Part shown: one piece after another, positions 1-9,228 of the stretch
Numbering within the stretch: position 1 is the stretch's first letter
How the letters are laid out: every line of letters starts with the position of its first letter
Origin: Ignavibacteriales bacterium
Lineage (GTDB): Bacteria; Bacteroidota; Ignavibacteria; Ignavibacteriales; Melioribacteraceae
DNA: 64,000 nucleotides
Assembly: GCA_026390795.1 (NCBI GenBank)
Contig: JAPLFG010000001.1
Location: forward strand, 372,001 to 436,000
Direction of reading: 5' to 3'
Translations under genes and position numbers: made by a program
Notes under the pieces: generated by a model
The model's database searches: none
Told to the model about the DNA's origin: nothing
What the model saw: the letters and a program-made list of their open reading frames with translations, nothing else

Positions 1-480
1 TCCGAACCCGAGCATAGCTCTAAGATTTTCATTTCTGCCGCGGAAGTTTTTAAAGAGTAGGTTTACACCATAAGTAGCCTTACTAAAATCACCGTTGTTC
101 GATCTAAGGTAAGGAATTGGATACAAATACCAGCTTTCTTTAAGCCGAATCTCTAGAATAATTTCAAAGTGTTCTTGGAGAATTATAAAATCAACTCGGT
201 TGAATAAAGTTAGACTGAAAATTCTTTCCCTGTTATAACGTAAAATTTTCCCGGTCACTGTATCTCCGGGTTTAAATGTTAATTCGCGCAGTATTATAAA
301 ATCTTCGGTTTTATCATTCCCGGTAATTTTTATTGAATCAATTTTAATTGATTCGGTATCATTCACCAAAAGTGAATCAGGTTCTTCGGCATAAATGCAA
401 TTAGTAATGAGTATAATAAAAGTAATTGAAAGAATAAATTGATGTACTGAACGGAATAATATTTTCCTCTGTTGGAACAA
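1..480 (-). CDS. Outer-membrane Omp85/BamA-type protein, N-terminal part (runs off the window)
   Basis: This frame stays open from position 480 to the left edge, so only the N-terminal 160 residues are visible. It begins with a TTG codon directly after the TAG stop of the upstream gene, in the same frame. The first residues (LFQQRKILFRSVHQ) are basic, followed by a hydrophobic stretch and an Ala-Glu cleavage-like site, as in a signal peptide. Next comes a POTRA-like segment (IKITGNDKT, ILRELTFKPGD, FSLTLFNRVDF) and then the phrase WYLYPIP and NFRGRNE, both typical of surface-antigen/D15 barrels. The role would be outer-membrane protein insertion or secretion. I cannot tell BamA from TamA-like paralogs without the C-terminus. 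The TTG start is inferred from the signal peptide; no strong Shine-Dalgarno is visible. Confidence 0.7.
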   Translation of the reverse strand, partial: MFQQRKILFRSVHQFILSITFIILITNCIYAEEPDSLLVNDTESIKIDSIKITGNDKTEDFIILRELTFKPGDTVTGKILRYNRERIFSLTLFNRVDFIILQEHFEIILEIRLKESWYLYPIPYLRSNNGDFSKATYGVNLLFKNFRGRNENLRAMLGFG

Positions 481-903
481 CTAATTACTATTCGCTTTGC
501 ACAAATTATAATAAACGGCGATACATTTATCCTGAATTGTATAAATACCATTCTCAATAACCGGTTTAACTGCTTCATCATTTCTGATCCCCTGCTGCAG
601 CCATAGGACTTTTGGTTTAATCTTAATTAAGTCATCAATTATTTCTGGAATTGTTTCCGATCTTCTAAACACATCAACAATATCAACACTGAAAGGAATG
701 GCAGAGAGATTGGGATAGATCTCAATCTCTCCGGCTTTTTTAATATTAGGATTTATACCAACAACTCTGAAACCATTGTAAACAAGAAACTCTGCAATTT
801 GTCTGCTTGTTCTATCCGGATTATTCGACAAACCAACTACTGCAATTGTTTTAGCCTCGGATAGGAAACGGCATATTTCCATTAATTCTTTTGCATCGCT
901 CAC
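481..903 (-). CDS. CoA-binding domain protein (YccU-like)
   Basis: A 140-residue protein consisting of a single Rossmann-type CoA_binding_2 domain. The N-terminal nucleotide-binding strand-loop is visible ([22 protein letters not shown]), followed by GFRVVGINP and the later [13 protein letters not shown] and a conserved Cys near the C-terminus (QDKCIAVYY). This is the usual length for the YccU family, whose physiological role is not established. The start is GTG. It overlaps the TGA stop of gcvP by four bases (GTGA), which indicates translational coupling. Confidence 0.85.
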   Translation of the reverse strand: MSDAKELMEICRFLSEAKTIAVVGLSNNPDRTSRQIAEFLVYNGFRVVGINPNIKKAGEIEIYPNLSAIPFSVDIVDVFRRSETIPEIIDDLIKIKPKVLWLQQGIRNDEAVKPVIENGIYTIQDKCIAVYYNLCKANSN

Positions 904-3791
904 TTAACAATTTCCTCTTCATATTCATTTATCGGAACGCAGCTGCAAACAAGATTCCTATCACCGTATGCGTTGTTTATTCTTCCGACAGTCGGCCAGA
1001 ATTTATTTTGTTTTGTATCGTTTGTTGGGAAAGCTGCAGTCTCGCGTGTGTATGGATGATTCCAATTCTCGGAAACTACTATTTCGACAGTGTGAGGAGA
1101 ATTTTTCAAAGCGTTATCTTCTCTACTAATTGTTCCTTTTTCAATCTCATCAATTTCATTTCTGATTGCAATTAAGGCATTGCAAAATTTATCAAGTTCG
1201 CGCAATGATTCACTTTCTGTCGGTTCAACCATAATAGTTCCCGGAACCGGGAAAGAAACTGTCGGTGCGTGAAAACCATAATCCATTAATCTTTTGGCAA
1301 TATCTTCAACTTCAACTCCAGCACTATTTTTGAAAGGACGGCAGTCAAAAATTAATTCATGCGCACAAAACCCGTTTGAGCCTGAATAAAGAACAAGATA
1401 ATGTTTTTCTAATTTTGCCTTAATATAATTTGCATTGAGTATTGCAGCCTTAGTTGCAAACGTTAATCCATTTCCACCCATCATTTTTATATATGCATAT
1501 GAAATGACAAGAACACTTGCGCTTCCCCATGGTGCCGCAGAAACAGCGTGTATTGCTTTATCATGACCTATTTTCACAAGAGAATGTCCCGGAATAAAAG
1601 GTGTTAAATGTTTTGCTACCGCGATTGGTCCCATACCGGGTCCGCCTCCGCCGTGAGGTATTGCAAATGTTTTATGCAGATTAAGATGACAAACATCCGC
1701 TCCGATAAATCCCGGACTTGTTAAACCGACTTGCGCATTTAAATTGGCACCATCCATATAAACTAATCCGCCGTTTTTATGAATGATATCGCATGCTTCA
1801 ATTATAGCTTCTTCAAATACACCGTGAGTTGATGGGTATGTGACCATCAAAGCAGAAAGATTTTCTTTGAATTGTTCAGCTTTTGCTTTTAGATCAAGCA
1901 TATCAATATTGCCTCGTTCGTCGCACTTAACAACAACAACTTTACTTCCAGCCATAACTGCACTCGCCGGATTTGTACCATGCGCAGAAGAAGGAATAAG
2001 TATTATGTTTCTGTTTGGTTGACCCTTACTGTTATGATATGCACGTATCACCATCAAGCCTGTATATTCGCCTTGCGCACCTGAATTAGGTTGAAGCGAA
2101 ACTGAATCAAACCCTGTTATCTCAGCAAGATCATTTTCCAATTCTTTGAAGAGCTGCAAATAACCTTCTGCTTGATCAAGCGGTGCGAAAGGATGAAGAT
2201 CAGCAAACTCCGGCCAGCTTATTCCAAACATTTCAGATGACGCATTAAGTTTCATGGTGCATGAACCAAGTGGTATCATTGATGTTGTGAGCGATAAATC
2301 TTTTTTCTCCAGAGTTTTAATGTAGCGCATCATCTCGGTTTCTGAATAGTAAGAATTGAATACCGGGTGTGTTAAGAAACTGGACCGACGCTGCAACTCT
2401 TGTGATATTCCATTTTTAAATTCAGTCGAAAATATTGAGTCATCATATTTCTTGTTTAACGCCGTAGCAAAAACTTTTACAATCTGTCTAATATCTTTTA
2501 CAGTGATTGGTTCGGAGATTGAAATTCCGATCGATTTTTTATCTATGTACCGAAAGTTTAATTTATTTTTAACCGCTTCGGCTCTAACATTTAATGCTTC
2601 TTCGGTTGAGTTCAATTCAATTTTCAGCGTATCAAAATAATTTTTATTTGTTTGACTGACTCCGATTTTTTGCAGAGCCTGATCTAATAACACTGTCAAA
2701 TTATGCACGCGTTCCGCAATTGCTCTTATTCCTTTTGGTCCATGATAAACTGCGTACATTCCCGCCATGATTGCCAGAAGTACTTGTGCCGTACAGATGT
2801 TGCTTGTTGCGTGTTCTCGCTTTATATGCTGCTCTCTTGTCTGAAGAGCCATTCGCAATGCGCGTCTTCCGTGCGAATCTATTGAAACTCCGATAATTCT
2901 TCCTGGAATTTGTCTTTTGAACTCATCTTTAGTTGCAAAATAAGCAGCATGCGGACCACCGAAACCGATCGGAACCCCAAATCGTTGTGTTGAGCCGACT
3001 ACTATATCGGCACCGAATTCTCCCGGAGGAGTTAAAATTGCGAGCGATAATAAATCTGCCGCAACAGCTTTGTAAATACCTTTAGCATCTGCTTGTTTGA
3101 AAAGCTCTGCATAATCAAAAACCTCTCCATCCGTGGTTGGGTACTGAACTAACATTCCATAAATATCATCTGCAAGTTCAATATTTTTATGGTCACCGAT
3201 TCTCAATTTAATTCCAAATGGTTCGGAACGTGTTTTAAGTACATCAATTGTTTGAGGCAGTACATCTTTAGAAACCCAAAAAACATTTGCATTTCTTTTA
3301 TTTGTTTTGCGTAACGCAAAAAGCATTGTCATTGCCTCAGCAGCGGCAGTAGCTTCATCAAGCAACGATGCATTTGTAATCGGCATACCGGTTAAATCTA
3401 CTATCATTGTTTGAAAATTCAGTAATGCTTCTAATCGTCCTTGTGATATTTCTGCCTGATAAGGTGTGTACTGTGTGTACCAGCCGGGATTTTCCAATAT
3501 ATTCCGTTTAATTACCCCTGGTGTAATAGTTGCGTTGTATCCCAGTCCGATATAGTTTTTGAAGACTTTATTCTTATCGGCTAATGTTTTTAAATTGTTT
3601 AAGAATTCATATTCAGATTGAGCCGGATCAATGTTCAATTCATTTTTTAATCTTATGGAAGCTGGGACTGTCTTTTCAATCAACTCATCAAGGGAGGATA
3701 CACCAATTGCATTTAACATTTTTGCTATTTCTTCTTGGTTAGGACCAACATGCCGGTCAACAAATTTGTCGTAGAATTCGTAATTGTTCAT
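900..3791 (-). CDS. gcvP: Glycine dehydrogenase (decarboxylating), P-protein
   Basis: A 963-residue full-length P-protein of the glycine cleavage system, which decarboxylates glycine with pyridoxal phosphate and passes the aminomethyl group to lipoyl-GcvH. Both halves, which are separate subunits in some bacteria, are fused here. The PLP lysine is K707 in the motif [18 protein letters not shown], with [10 protein letters not shown] and STHGVFE upstream. The N-terminus carries FVDRHVGPN, typical of the family. No gcvT, gcvH or lpd is present in the window, so the rest of the system must lie elsewhere. The promoter region is 3792-3860. Confidence 0.97.
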   Translation of the reverse strand: MNNYEFYDKFVDRHVGPNQEEIAKMLNAIGVSSLDELIEKTVPASIRLKNELNIDPAQSEYEFLNNLKTLADKNKVFKNYIGLGYNATITPGVIKRNILENPGWYTQYTPYQAEISQGRLEALLNFQTMIVDLTGMPITNASLLDEATAAAEAMTMLFALRKTNKRNANVFWVSKDVLPQTIDVLKTRSEPFGIKLRIGDHKNIELADDIYGMLVQYPTTDGEVFDYAELFKQADAKGIYKAVAADLLSLAILTPPGEFGADIVVGSTQRFGVPIGFGGPHAAYFATKDEFKRQIPGRIIGVSIDSHGRRALRMALQTREQHIKREHATSNICTAQVLLAIMAGMYAVYHGPKGIRAIAERVHNLTVLLDQALQKIGVSQTNKNYFDTLKIELNSTEEALNVRAEAVKNKLNFRYIDKKSIGISISEPITVKDIRQIVKVFATALNKKYDDSIFSTEFKNGISQELQRRSSFLTHPVFNSYYSETEMMRYIKTLEKKDLSLTTSMIPLGSCTMKLNASSEMFGISWPEFADLHPFAPLDQAEGYLQLFKELENDLAEITGFDSVSLQPNSGAQGEYTGLMVIRAYHNSKGQPNRNIILIPSSAHGTNPASAVMAGSKVVVVKCDERGNIDMLDLKAKAEQFKENLSALMVTYPSTHGVFEEAIIEACDIIHKNGGLVYMDGANLNAQVGLTSPGFIGADVCHLNLHKTFAIPHGGGGPGMGPIAVAKHLTPFIPGHSLVKIGHDKAIHAVSAAPWGSASVLVISYAYIKMMGGNGLTFATKAAILNANYIKAKLEKHYLVLYSGSNGFCAHELIFDCRPFKNSAGVEVEDIAKRLMDYGFHAPTVSFPVPGTIMVEPTESESLRELDKFCNALIAIRNEIDEIEKGTISREDNALKNSPHTVEIVVSENWNHPYTRETAAFPTNDTKQNKFWPTVGRINNAYGDRNLVCSCVPINEYEEEIVK

Positions 3792-3824
3792 TATTATTTT
3801 CTCATTAGAATGTTGTCAAAAGGA

Positions 3825-3860
3825 TTAATTTTTGTGAGACAAATATAAGTAAAAGATGAA
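3825..3860 (-). promoter_or_regulatory. Candidate promoter of gcvP (TAnnTTTG box)
   Basis: Read on the minus strand, the 118-bp gap before gcvP contains TATATTTG (plus-strand CAAATATA at 3840-3847). This matches the TAnnTTTG -7 box of Bacteroidota primary sigma factors. No convincing -33 TTTG lies at the usual distance, so this is a partial match only. Confidence 0.4.
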
Positions 3861-3909
3861 AATTGGAAGGGGGAAAAACAAAATTTAATTTTAACTGATT
3901 TCTAATTTA

Positions 3910-5310
3910 TTAAAGATTTGTTGTTACAATTTCATCACCAACCAGTTTGAACATCACGTGTGAAATATCTTCCTTCACTTCAAAAGTTGTGTGTTTTAAT
4001 TTGATAATTGTTCCCGGATAGACCGTTTTGGTTACATAAACAGCCGGATTGCCAACGTCATAGTACTGTTTTTCAATTTCTTGTAAATCTTTCCTTAACT
4101 TTTCGAGTTTTACAGTATAAGCATCACATTCATCACGAAATGTTAATATCCTTTTAGTATTTAGACTGGTCTCAGCTTGTTGTGATATCTGTGCAATATT
4201 CTTTTTCAAAGTATCAATCACTTTATGAACAGCAATTATTTCAGCTTTTTTAAGATCGTACGTTTCCTTGAACTTAAAATTTATACCAACTTCTATCTCG
4301 GTAGGAACATTATATTTATTCCCGATTGTTGCTGAAGTAACTTTATTGCTTACGTATAATTTGCATCCGATTATAACTCCGGTGTTTTTCAGCATCATAA
4401 CTTCGTCACCGCAATCAACAACGGAATTTCTAAGTTCCGAGCCTACGAATAAACTTCCCTTACATTTTAAGTGCTGGTTGTTTATATAACCGGAATGAAT
4501 ATCTCCGCCCGCATAAATTAAAAGTTTACCATCTCCAACAATTCCTTCTTTCACTTTTAAAGTGCCGTCGCATAAAATTGTTGCCTGCTCAACAGTGCCG
4601 TTTATCTGAATGTTATATGGTGTTTTTACTGAAAATCCCGGATTCACATCACCGTGAATTTCCACAGAACTTTTGACGTTTACATTACCGGTTGAAAAAT
4701 CTACGGATCCTTTTATTAAAAATATTTTTTGAACTTCAATACTGACTTTTTGCTCGTCATAAAATATAATTCCATCAGCAGAAGCTTTTATTATCATATT
4801 ATCTGCAGAATCCCTATAAGTGCCCTGACCTAACAGAATGTTCATATCCTTGCCGTAACTTCCGGGAAGTTCGTTACCTAAAACATCCATTCCTTTCGGA
4901 CCTAATGTTGGTGCTATTTTCCTAATTAAAACATCATCTTTGTCTACACTATTTACAACTGAAATCTCGCGGTAATCAATATGACCGTCTTCACTAATCT
5001 GCGGCCTCAGTGATTTAACAGTTGGGAAATAAAACTCTAGTTTGGCATCTTCTCCAAACAATGGCGGCGATCCTTCCGCAACAATAAATTTTTCTCCCCA
5101 TTTCTTCCCTTCAATTATTTCATTAAGGAGATTTTCATTAACACCGTATTTAATTCCTTCTTTGGAAATTAAATCCAGAAGATCTTGCAAAGTAATTGGC
5201 AGACTCTGATCCGATTCAGGTTCTTTAACTTCAAGAAATGCTTTCATCTTTTTTTCAACAATTTCTAACTTAACTCTTGAAGAGAAATCATTTTGAACAT
5301 CATCTGCCAT
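3910..5310 (-). CDS. FapA / DUF342 family protein
   Basis: A 466-residue protein with the FapA (DUF342) architecture. There is an N-terminal region up to about residue 150, with the family's typical phrase ISVVNSVDKDDVLIRKIAPTLGPKGMDVLG, then a right-handed beta-helix repeat region (about 190-330: VDFSTGNVNVKSSVEIHGDV and similar strands), then a coiled-coil segment (about 340-400) and a C-terminal beta region (VYPGTIIKLKHTTFEV). Members are bactofilin-like surface or cell-envelope scaffolds; some act in flagellar placement or polysaccharide export. No flagellar or export gene is next to it. A good Shine-Dalgarno (AGGAG, 7 nt before ATG) supports this start. No signal peptide is seen, so it is probably cytoplasmic. 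Confidence 0.8.
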   Translation of the reverse strand: MADDVQNDFSSRVKLEIVEKKMKAFLEVKEPESDQSLPITLQDLLDLISKEGIKYGVNENLLNEIIEGKKWGEKFIVAEGSPPLFGEDAKLEFYFPTVKSLRPQISEDGHIDYREISVVNSVDKDDVLIRKIAPTLGPKGMDVLGNELPGSYGKDMNILLGQGTYRDSADNMIIKASADGIIFYDEQKVSIEVQKIFLIKGSVDFSTGNVNVKSSVEIHGDVNPGFSVKTPYNIQINGTVEQATILCDGTLKVKEGIVGDGKLLIYAGGDIHSGYINNQHLKCKGSLFVGSELRNSVVDCGDEVMMLKNTGVIIGCKLYVSNKVTSATIGNKYNVPTEIEVGINFKFKETYDLKKAEIIAVHKVIDTLKKNIAQISQQAETSLNTKRILTFRDECDAYTVKLEKLRKDLQEIEKQYYDVGNPAVYVTKTVYPGTIIKLKHTTFEVKEDISHVMFKLVGDEIVTTNL

Positions 5311-5632
5311 TCTTACTCCTGATAATTTATTACCTTATTCACCGGTCTAGATTATTTTCTGTGAACCATTCTAGATCTGCTTTGAGTTCAGTATTTAACC
5401 CCTCCAAAAATTTATTCTATTTATTGCTTTATAATCGAAAATAATACGCTTTTGTTAATAATAGCGTGGTTATTATGATCAATTTGTATCAGGAAGCGCT
5501 TATTTAGTCTTATATTCTCGGGTTTATCAATGTGATAAGTCTAAATATCATGTCAATTTTACCCTCGTGAGAATTTTTTAATCTATAAATAGAATTGCCT
5601 TATAAAATAAGGATCTCCGGATAATGAAAGCA
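5311..5632. other. Gene-free spacer upstream of the FapA-like gene
   Basis: About 320 bp, AT-rich, with no convincing reading frame on either strand. The part next to 5310 should hold the promoter of the FapA-like gene. A short ATG frame begins near 5623 but lies almost entirely inside the terminator hairpin at 5633-5668, so I do not treat it as a gene. This spacer marks the left edge of the accessory region. Confidence 0.5.
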
Positions 5633-5668
5633 AAGAAGCCCGGGACTGGAAAAGAGACCGGGCTTCTT
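5633..5668 (-). terminator. Rho-independent terminator after the lspA remnant
   Basis: An 11-bp perfect stem pairs 5633-5643 (AAGAAGCCCGG) with 5658-5668 (CCGGGCTTCTT), with a 14-nt loop. On the minus strand the stem is followed by a T-rich tract (CTTCTTTGCTTTC). It starts 5 bp beyond the TAA at 5673-5675 that ends the lspA-like frame, so it reads as that gene's original terminator. Confidence 0.7.
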
Positions 5669-5672
5669 CTGT

Positions 5673-6010
5673 TTAAGTTGCAATTGCCAATGAATGCTTC
5701 TTAAAAGTTATTTTCGAAATAATAAATAAGATTACTCAAGTTGTAATATAGAGATCGGCTAAGTTGAAAATACATGTATGAAACTTTGAGATCCCGATAA
5801 CGATGAAGTCAATAACTTTCCCTTCATTAGTGATTCTGTCTATTAGTTTGCTGATCCCTCCGCTTAATATGAGTGCGCTAATGTTAAGTTTCTTAATCTT
5901 CTTTCTATAATTGTGTAAACAATAATTGACAACAACAAGATTGCCACAAATATTTTGAAGATGATTGATTTTGATTTTTTGATAATTGATTTCCAAAATT
6001 CAGCATCCCT
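5673..6010 (-). pseudogene. lspA: Decayed signal peptidase II (lspA) remnant
   Basis: Three pieces of one LspA protein lie in two frames. Around 5890-6010 one frame reads FWKSIIKKSKSII followed by the hydrophobic FKIFVAILLLSIIVY, an LspA-like membrane segment, then RRLRNL. Near 5885 the reading shifts by one base into ISALILSGGISKLIDRI, NEGKVIDFIV and IFNLADLYITT. These match the conserved LspA boxes GGAxGNLIDR..G.VVDF and FNxAD, with the two catalytic aspartates still present. A TGA at 5736-5738 then falls where LspA has a conserved Gly, and the same frame continues V-I-L-F-I-I-S-K to a TAA at 5673. The N-terminal half is not recognisable. LspA removes lipoprotein signal peptides and is normally essential, so an intact copy is expected elsewhere. 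Confidence 0.75.
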
Positions 6011-6166
6011 TTGGAATTTTCAGCGCAAATAAATTTTAGATTGCTCCCGTGCTGTTACCGAATTGCTGAAGTAATAAATGGTATTCAGGCACAACTTTAG
6101 TTTTAATTCTCCCGCCTTCTTAACGGGGTAAATTAATTTAAAGAACTGAATCGAACGATTGAAATA

Positions 6167-6613
6167 CTAATCATTAATCTCTGCTTCCACAAGTTTTGCT
6201 AACAGTATTAACGAATCTTGCCAGCCGAGATAGCAAGCTTCTACAGGAATTGAATCCGGTATCCCTTCTTGAACTATATTTATTTCGGTTCCGCAAAATA
6301 CTTTCTTCAATGAAACTGTTGTCTTCATTGTACCGGGTAAATTCGGATCGTCAAATTCGTCCGTCATTGCTAAAAGTTCATTTGGAACGAGGTCAATATA
6401 TTTTCCGCCGAATGAATCACTTTTACCCGTACTGAAATTGGTGAAGGACATTTTATAAGTTCCTCCAATTTTAGCATCAAGATGATGGACGTTACAAGTA
6501 AATCCGTTTGGCGGAAACCATTTGCACACTGCTTCGGCATCCAAGAATGCACGATAAACTTTTTCAGGGGCCGCACGTAGTACACGATGAAGTGAAACTT
6601 TATTTGTTGACAT
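6167..6613 (-). CDS. SRPBCC (AHSA1-like) domain protein
   Basis: A 148-residue single-domain protein of the START/Bet v1-like SRPBCC fold. Visible family features are the N-terminal APEKVYRAFLDAEAVCKWFPP, the central GGTYKMSF, and the C-terminal helix GWQDSLILLAKLVEAE. These proteins bind small hydrophobic ligands; many are paired with ArsR-type regulators, but this one is not adjacent to one. It is a different paralog from the SRPBCC gene at 11648-12178. No specific ligand or reaction can be assigned. Confidence 0.8.
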   Translation of the reverse strand: MSTNKVSLHRVLRAAPEKVYRAFLDAEAVCKWFPPNGFTCNVHHLDAKIGGTYKMSFTNFSTGKSDSFGGKYIDLVPNELLAMTDEFDDPNLPGTMKTTVSLKKVFCGTEINIVQEGIPDSIPVEACYLGWQDSLILLAKLVEAEIND

Positions 6614-6848
6614 GATATAAATGTCCTTTCTGCTTTTATTTGTAGTTGTTCTTTAGAAAATACAAATGCATTTTAATAATATTTTTTTAATAACGCCATA
6701 TTGGGCAGTGTACTCTTCCGACCGATTAACAAGGAAAGCAAGCTTAGATTACCACTTGACGAAAGATTGACGCAAGTTTTATCAATCATTCTTTTTCTTC
6801 GCCGAAATTACCAACCACTGGCTTATATAAAGTCAACTTGAAAAATTA

Positions 6849-7796
6849 TCAGGTTTTATCGTTATGACTGATAGTTATGACTACATTACCTTTTTTATGT
6901 CCTTTGTCAACGTATCTATGGGCTTCTACTATTTGTTCCATCGGGTAACATTTGTCTATTACTGATCTCAACTTTCCTGCCTCGCAGAGTTCTTTGAGAA
7001 AGATCAGGTCTTCAACCTTCAACTTTATGTTGCCTGACAAGGCAAGAGCGCTTATATAAATTCCCGACTTGGTCAAAGATTTTTTTCGTTTTGAAGATGC
7101 AATCTTCCCCACCGCATCAAAAATAACGTCAAAAGTATTATTGCTTTGTGTAAAATCTTCTTTAGTGTAATCAATAAGTTTATCGGCTCCAAGAGATTTT
7201 ACCATTTCCAAATTTGCCGTGCTGCATACTCCCGTAACTTCTGCCCCAAAGTGCTTGGCAAGTTGTATTGCATAAGTACCAACACTGCCGGAAGCTCCAT
7301 AAATTAAAACCTTTTGACCCTTCTGAATATTTCCTTTTCTAAGATTTATCAAGGCGGTTAATCCGCCATTAGAAAGCGGGGCCGCTTCCTCGTAGGTCAT
7401 ATTGGTTGGCTTTATTGCAAGGATACCATTTTCAGGCATACAGCGGTACTGGACGTAAGTGCCAAATTCAAATTCGGTAGATGCAAAAACCGGATCGCCT
7501 ATTTTAAACAAGGTAACATCTTTACCAACTGCCTCTATTTCTCCTGCCAGTTCCATTCCAAGTATTTTTTTTCTGGGTCCGTTGAAACCGATCATAAATC
7601 GCATCAATAGCTTGAAAAAGAAATCTCTGATTGGACCTAAACCTGGTTCTAAACGCCGAACCTTAGTATCCCCGATGTGTACTGTTGTAGCATTTACTTT
7701 TATCAGTACTTCATTCTTTTTAAGAAAAGGTTTTTCAATTTCTATAAACTGAAGGACCTCAGGCGGACCGTATTTTGTGCATATAACTGCTTTCAT
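6849..7796 (-). CDS. Zinc-independent alcohol dehydrogenase / quinone oxidoreductase-like (MDR family)
   Basis: A medium-chain dehydrogenase/reductase of about 315 residues starting [17 protein letters not shown]. The ATG at 7796 is preferred over a TTG 63 bp upstream because it has an AGAAGAGA Shine-Dalgarno and matches family N-termini. The NADPH-binding motif is [25 protein letters not shown]. The substrate domain has [12 protein letters not shown], and the structural and catalytic zinc cysteines are lacking, as in quinone oxidoreductases. The likely reaction is NADPH-dependent reduction of a quinone or enone; the substrate is unknown. It is the leftmost gene of the accessory stretch whose upstream region carries the cassette-type repeats. 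Confidence 0.85.
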   Translation of the reverse strand: MKAVICTKYGPPEVLQFIEIEKPFLKKNEVLIKVNATTVHIGDTKVRRLEPGLGPIRDFFFKLLMRFMIGFNGPRKKILGMELAGEIEAVGKDVTLFKIGDPVFASTEFEFGTYVQYRCMPENGILAIKPTNMTYEEAAPLSNGGLTALINLRKGNIQKGQKVLIYGASGSVGTYAIQLAKHFGAEVTGVCSTANLEMVKSLGADKLIDYTKEDFTQSNNTFDVIFDAVGKIASSKRKKSLTKSGIYISALALSGNIKLKVEDLIFLKELCEAGKLRSVIDKCYPMEQIVEAHRYVDKGHKKGNVVITISHNDKT

Positions 7797-8116
7797 AAGT
7801 ATCTCTTCTATATTAATTTGATTCAATCTTTTTCTATAGAGTCTAAAACAATTTATCATGCAAGTTTGGGAAACCTAAAGGTGTAGTGTTTATCCCGTCA
7901 ATCAGCTTTCCCCGCAGTTTTTTTTTGAGAAACTACAATTACGCTTTTGGCAACTACCTTTTTGTTTTAAATTTATTCTCGTTTTATAATTGAACTTTAA
8001 CAACAAACAAATTTTGTTAAGGGCGTGAGATAATATTTATTATTAACTCACTATCCTTTTACTTAATAAATCTTTCTTCAATACTAATTTTTCGTTCTAC
8101 TATCTTACGCCCCAAA
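7797..8116. repeat. Gene-free spacer with a copy of the cassette-associated spacer repeat
   Basis: No gene is visible in about 320 bp. Positions 7931-7957 match 9786-9812 at 25 of 27 bases (AACTACAAT-acgct-TTGGCAACTAC core), and 7980-8009 matches about 9812-9841 (CGTTTTATA followed by CTTTAACAACAAAC). The right copy lacks about 22 bp present between these blocks here. Both copies lie on the same side of a compact attC-like palindrome, in the same orientation, so they belong to one repeated spacer unit. Confidence 0.6.
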
Positions 8117-8210
8117 GCTAAACACTAATGCGACTCAACAATACCGCTTCGAAGAGAGTTTACCCCACTCTGCGGGTCATTCGTTTCGAGTTGCGGATTA
8201 CGTGTTGGAA
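8117..8210 (-). other. attC-like recombination site at the 3' end of the DinB-like gene
   Basis: A 94-bp imperfect palindrome overlapping the stop codon of the DinB-like gene. On the minus strand the left arm (CCAACACGTAATCCGCAACTC) is complementary to the right arm (plus strand: AAACACTAATGCGACTC). A small inner hairpin pairs AGAGT with ACTCT. The outer heptamers (plus-strand GCTAAAC at 8117 and GTTGGAA at 8204) are degenerate versions of the RYYYAAC/GTTRRRY boxes of integron attC sites. The arm sequence closely resembles that of the site at 9854-9920. The boxes are weak, so this is an inference from the set. Confidence 0.5.
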
Positions 8211-8704
8211 ATCTCTTGACGAATTGCTGAGATTCGCTTAACATGATGAACAACATGATCAGCCTGCATTTTAATTACAACACCTACCGGTACTACTTCT
8301 ATTTCTCCATTGGGATTTCGAAATTGGACAGATTTGGTCCATCCATCAGGTGCATATTCTAACAATTGAAGTATATGATCTCTAATTGCTCTGAATAGGG
8401 CTAATGATACATCGATTGATCGTTTTTCATAACTCCACTGTTTTGCCCACTCTATCTGCGGAAACGCAATGTACCAATTGAGAGTGAATTCAGCTTCTTC
8501 ATTACCCAATGCAATTTTGATGCATATTTTCCATAGATCATCTCCATCAACAATATGATGAACAATCTGACGTATAGACCACCCGCCTTTCGATGGAACA
8601 TAATCTAACGCTTTGTCGCTCAAACCAGCTAAGGCATTTTCAAGAATATCAGGTCCCTGCTTAAATAACTCAAGGATTTTATCCTGATCATTTGGTAGTT
8701 CCAT
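8198..8704 (-). CDS. DinB-family / DUF664-like metal-binding protein
   Basis: A 168-residue four-helix DinB/YfiT-type protein. Visible marks are GGWSIRQIVHHIVDGDDLWKI in the N-terminal half and MQADHVVHHVKRISAIRQ near the C-terminus, which supply the usual histidine metal ligands. Members bind a divalent metal; several act as thiol-dependent transferases, and the substrate here is unknown. The gene sits between two attC-like palindromes, its stop codon lies within the downstream one, and the upstream box is 49 bp before the start. This is the layout of an integron cassette. Confidence 0.75.
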   Translation of the reverse strand: MELPNDQDKILELFKQGPDILENALAGLSDKALDYVPSKGGWSIRQIVHHIVDGDDLWKICIKIALGNEEAEFTLNWYIAFPQIEWAKQWSYEKRSIDVSLALFRAIRDHILQLLEYAPDGWTKSVQFRNPNGEIEVVPVGVVIKMQADHVVHHVKRISAIRQEISNT

Positions 8705-8752
8705 ATTATACGCACCTCATATTATAAATTAAATAAAACCGAACAACGTTGT

Positions 8753-8947
8753 CGCTAACCGATTTATTCGACATTTTCGGTGCAACCTTGAAAAAGAATG
8801 TAAAATAGTTGCAATCACTTTTTAATTTATAAAAATGTTTCTTTGAACAAACTACTTTATAGAACAACCATATTTTGCATACATATTTTTATAATTATAA
8901 AAATGCCGCAATGTTTAAAGCGGTCGGTCTTGAAGAACTTGTTAGCT
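8753..8947 (-). other. attC-like recombination site between the HEPN and DinB-like genes
   Basis: A 195-bp segment bounded by mirror heptamers: plus-strand GTTAGCT at 8941-8947 and CGCTAAC at 8753-8759. The arms next to them are loosely complementary, and the centre holds a perfect 20-bp AT palindrome at 8885-8904. The original stop codon of the HEPN gene (8949-8951) lies directly at the right box. Length and ends fit a long attC of the chromosomal-integron type; arm pairing is imperfect and needs folding to confirm. Confidence 0.5.
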
Positions 8948-8948
8948 A

Positions 8949-9104
8949 TCATTCAGTTTTATCTGGCAATTCATTTATCAATTTTAAAGCGTATTTAAAA
9001 CCAGTATTACAATATTCTAAATGATTTTTAAAATATTCAGGATAACCTTTCTTTTCTTTTTCCAAATCTTCTTTTATTTGTTGATTATTATAATTTTGGA
9101 AAGT
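8949..9104 (-). pseudogene. Severed 3' end of the HEPN-protein gene
   Basis: If one copy of the 62-bp repeat at 9105-9228 is removed, the frame of the upstream gene continues through this segment for 51 more residues (TFQNYNNQQIKEDLEKEKKG and onward to LINELPDKTE) and ends at a TGA at 8949-8951, directly beside the attC-like box. The present sequence separates it from its start by a frameshift, so it is probably not translated. Confidence 0.75.
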
Positions 9105-9228
9105 GCCTAGATAATGTTTTGTCTCAATTTGTTTATAATGGACAATCTGAGTTCTAGCGGTAATCAGCCTAGATAATGTTTTGTCTCAATTTGTTTATAA
9201 TGGACAATCTGAGTTCTAGCGGTAATCA
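9105..9228. repeat. 62-bp perfect tandem duplication inside the HEPN gene
   Basis: Positions 9105-9166 and 9167-9228 are identical 62-bp copies in tandem, beginning GCCTAGATAATG. Because 62 is not a multiple of three, the second copy encountered on the minus strand shifts the frame and immediately gives a TGA stop. The duplicated segment encodes ITARTQIVHYKQIETKHYLG, which contains the protein's R-x4-H motif. Confidence 0.95.

Noticed and set aside
363-581. A minus-strand 72-residue frame
   Set aside because: It overlaps both the CoA-binding gene and the signal peptide of the Omp85-type protein in another frame, and has no features of its own.
5623-5703. A 26-codon plus-strand leader-peptide-like frame
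   Set aside because: It lies over the terminator hairpin of the lspA remnant and has no gene behind it to regulate.
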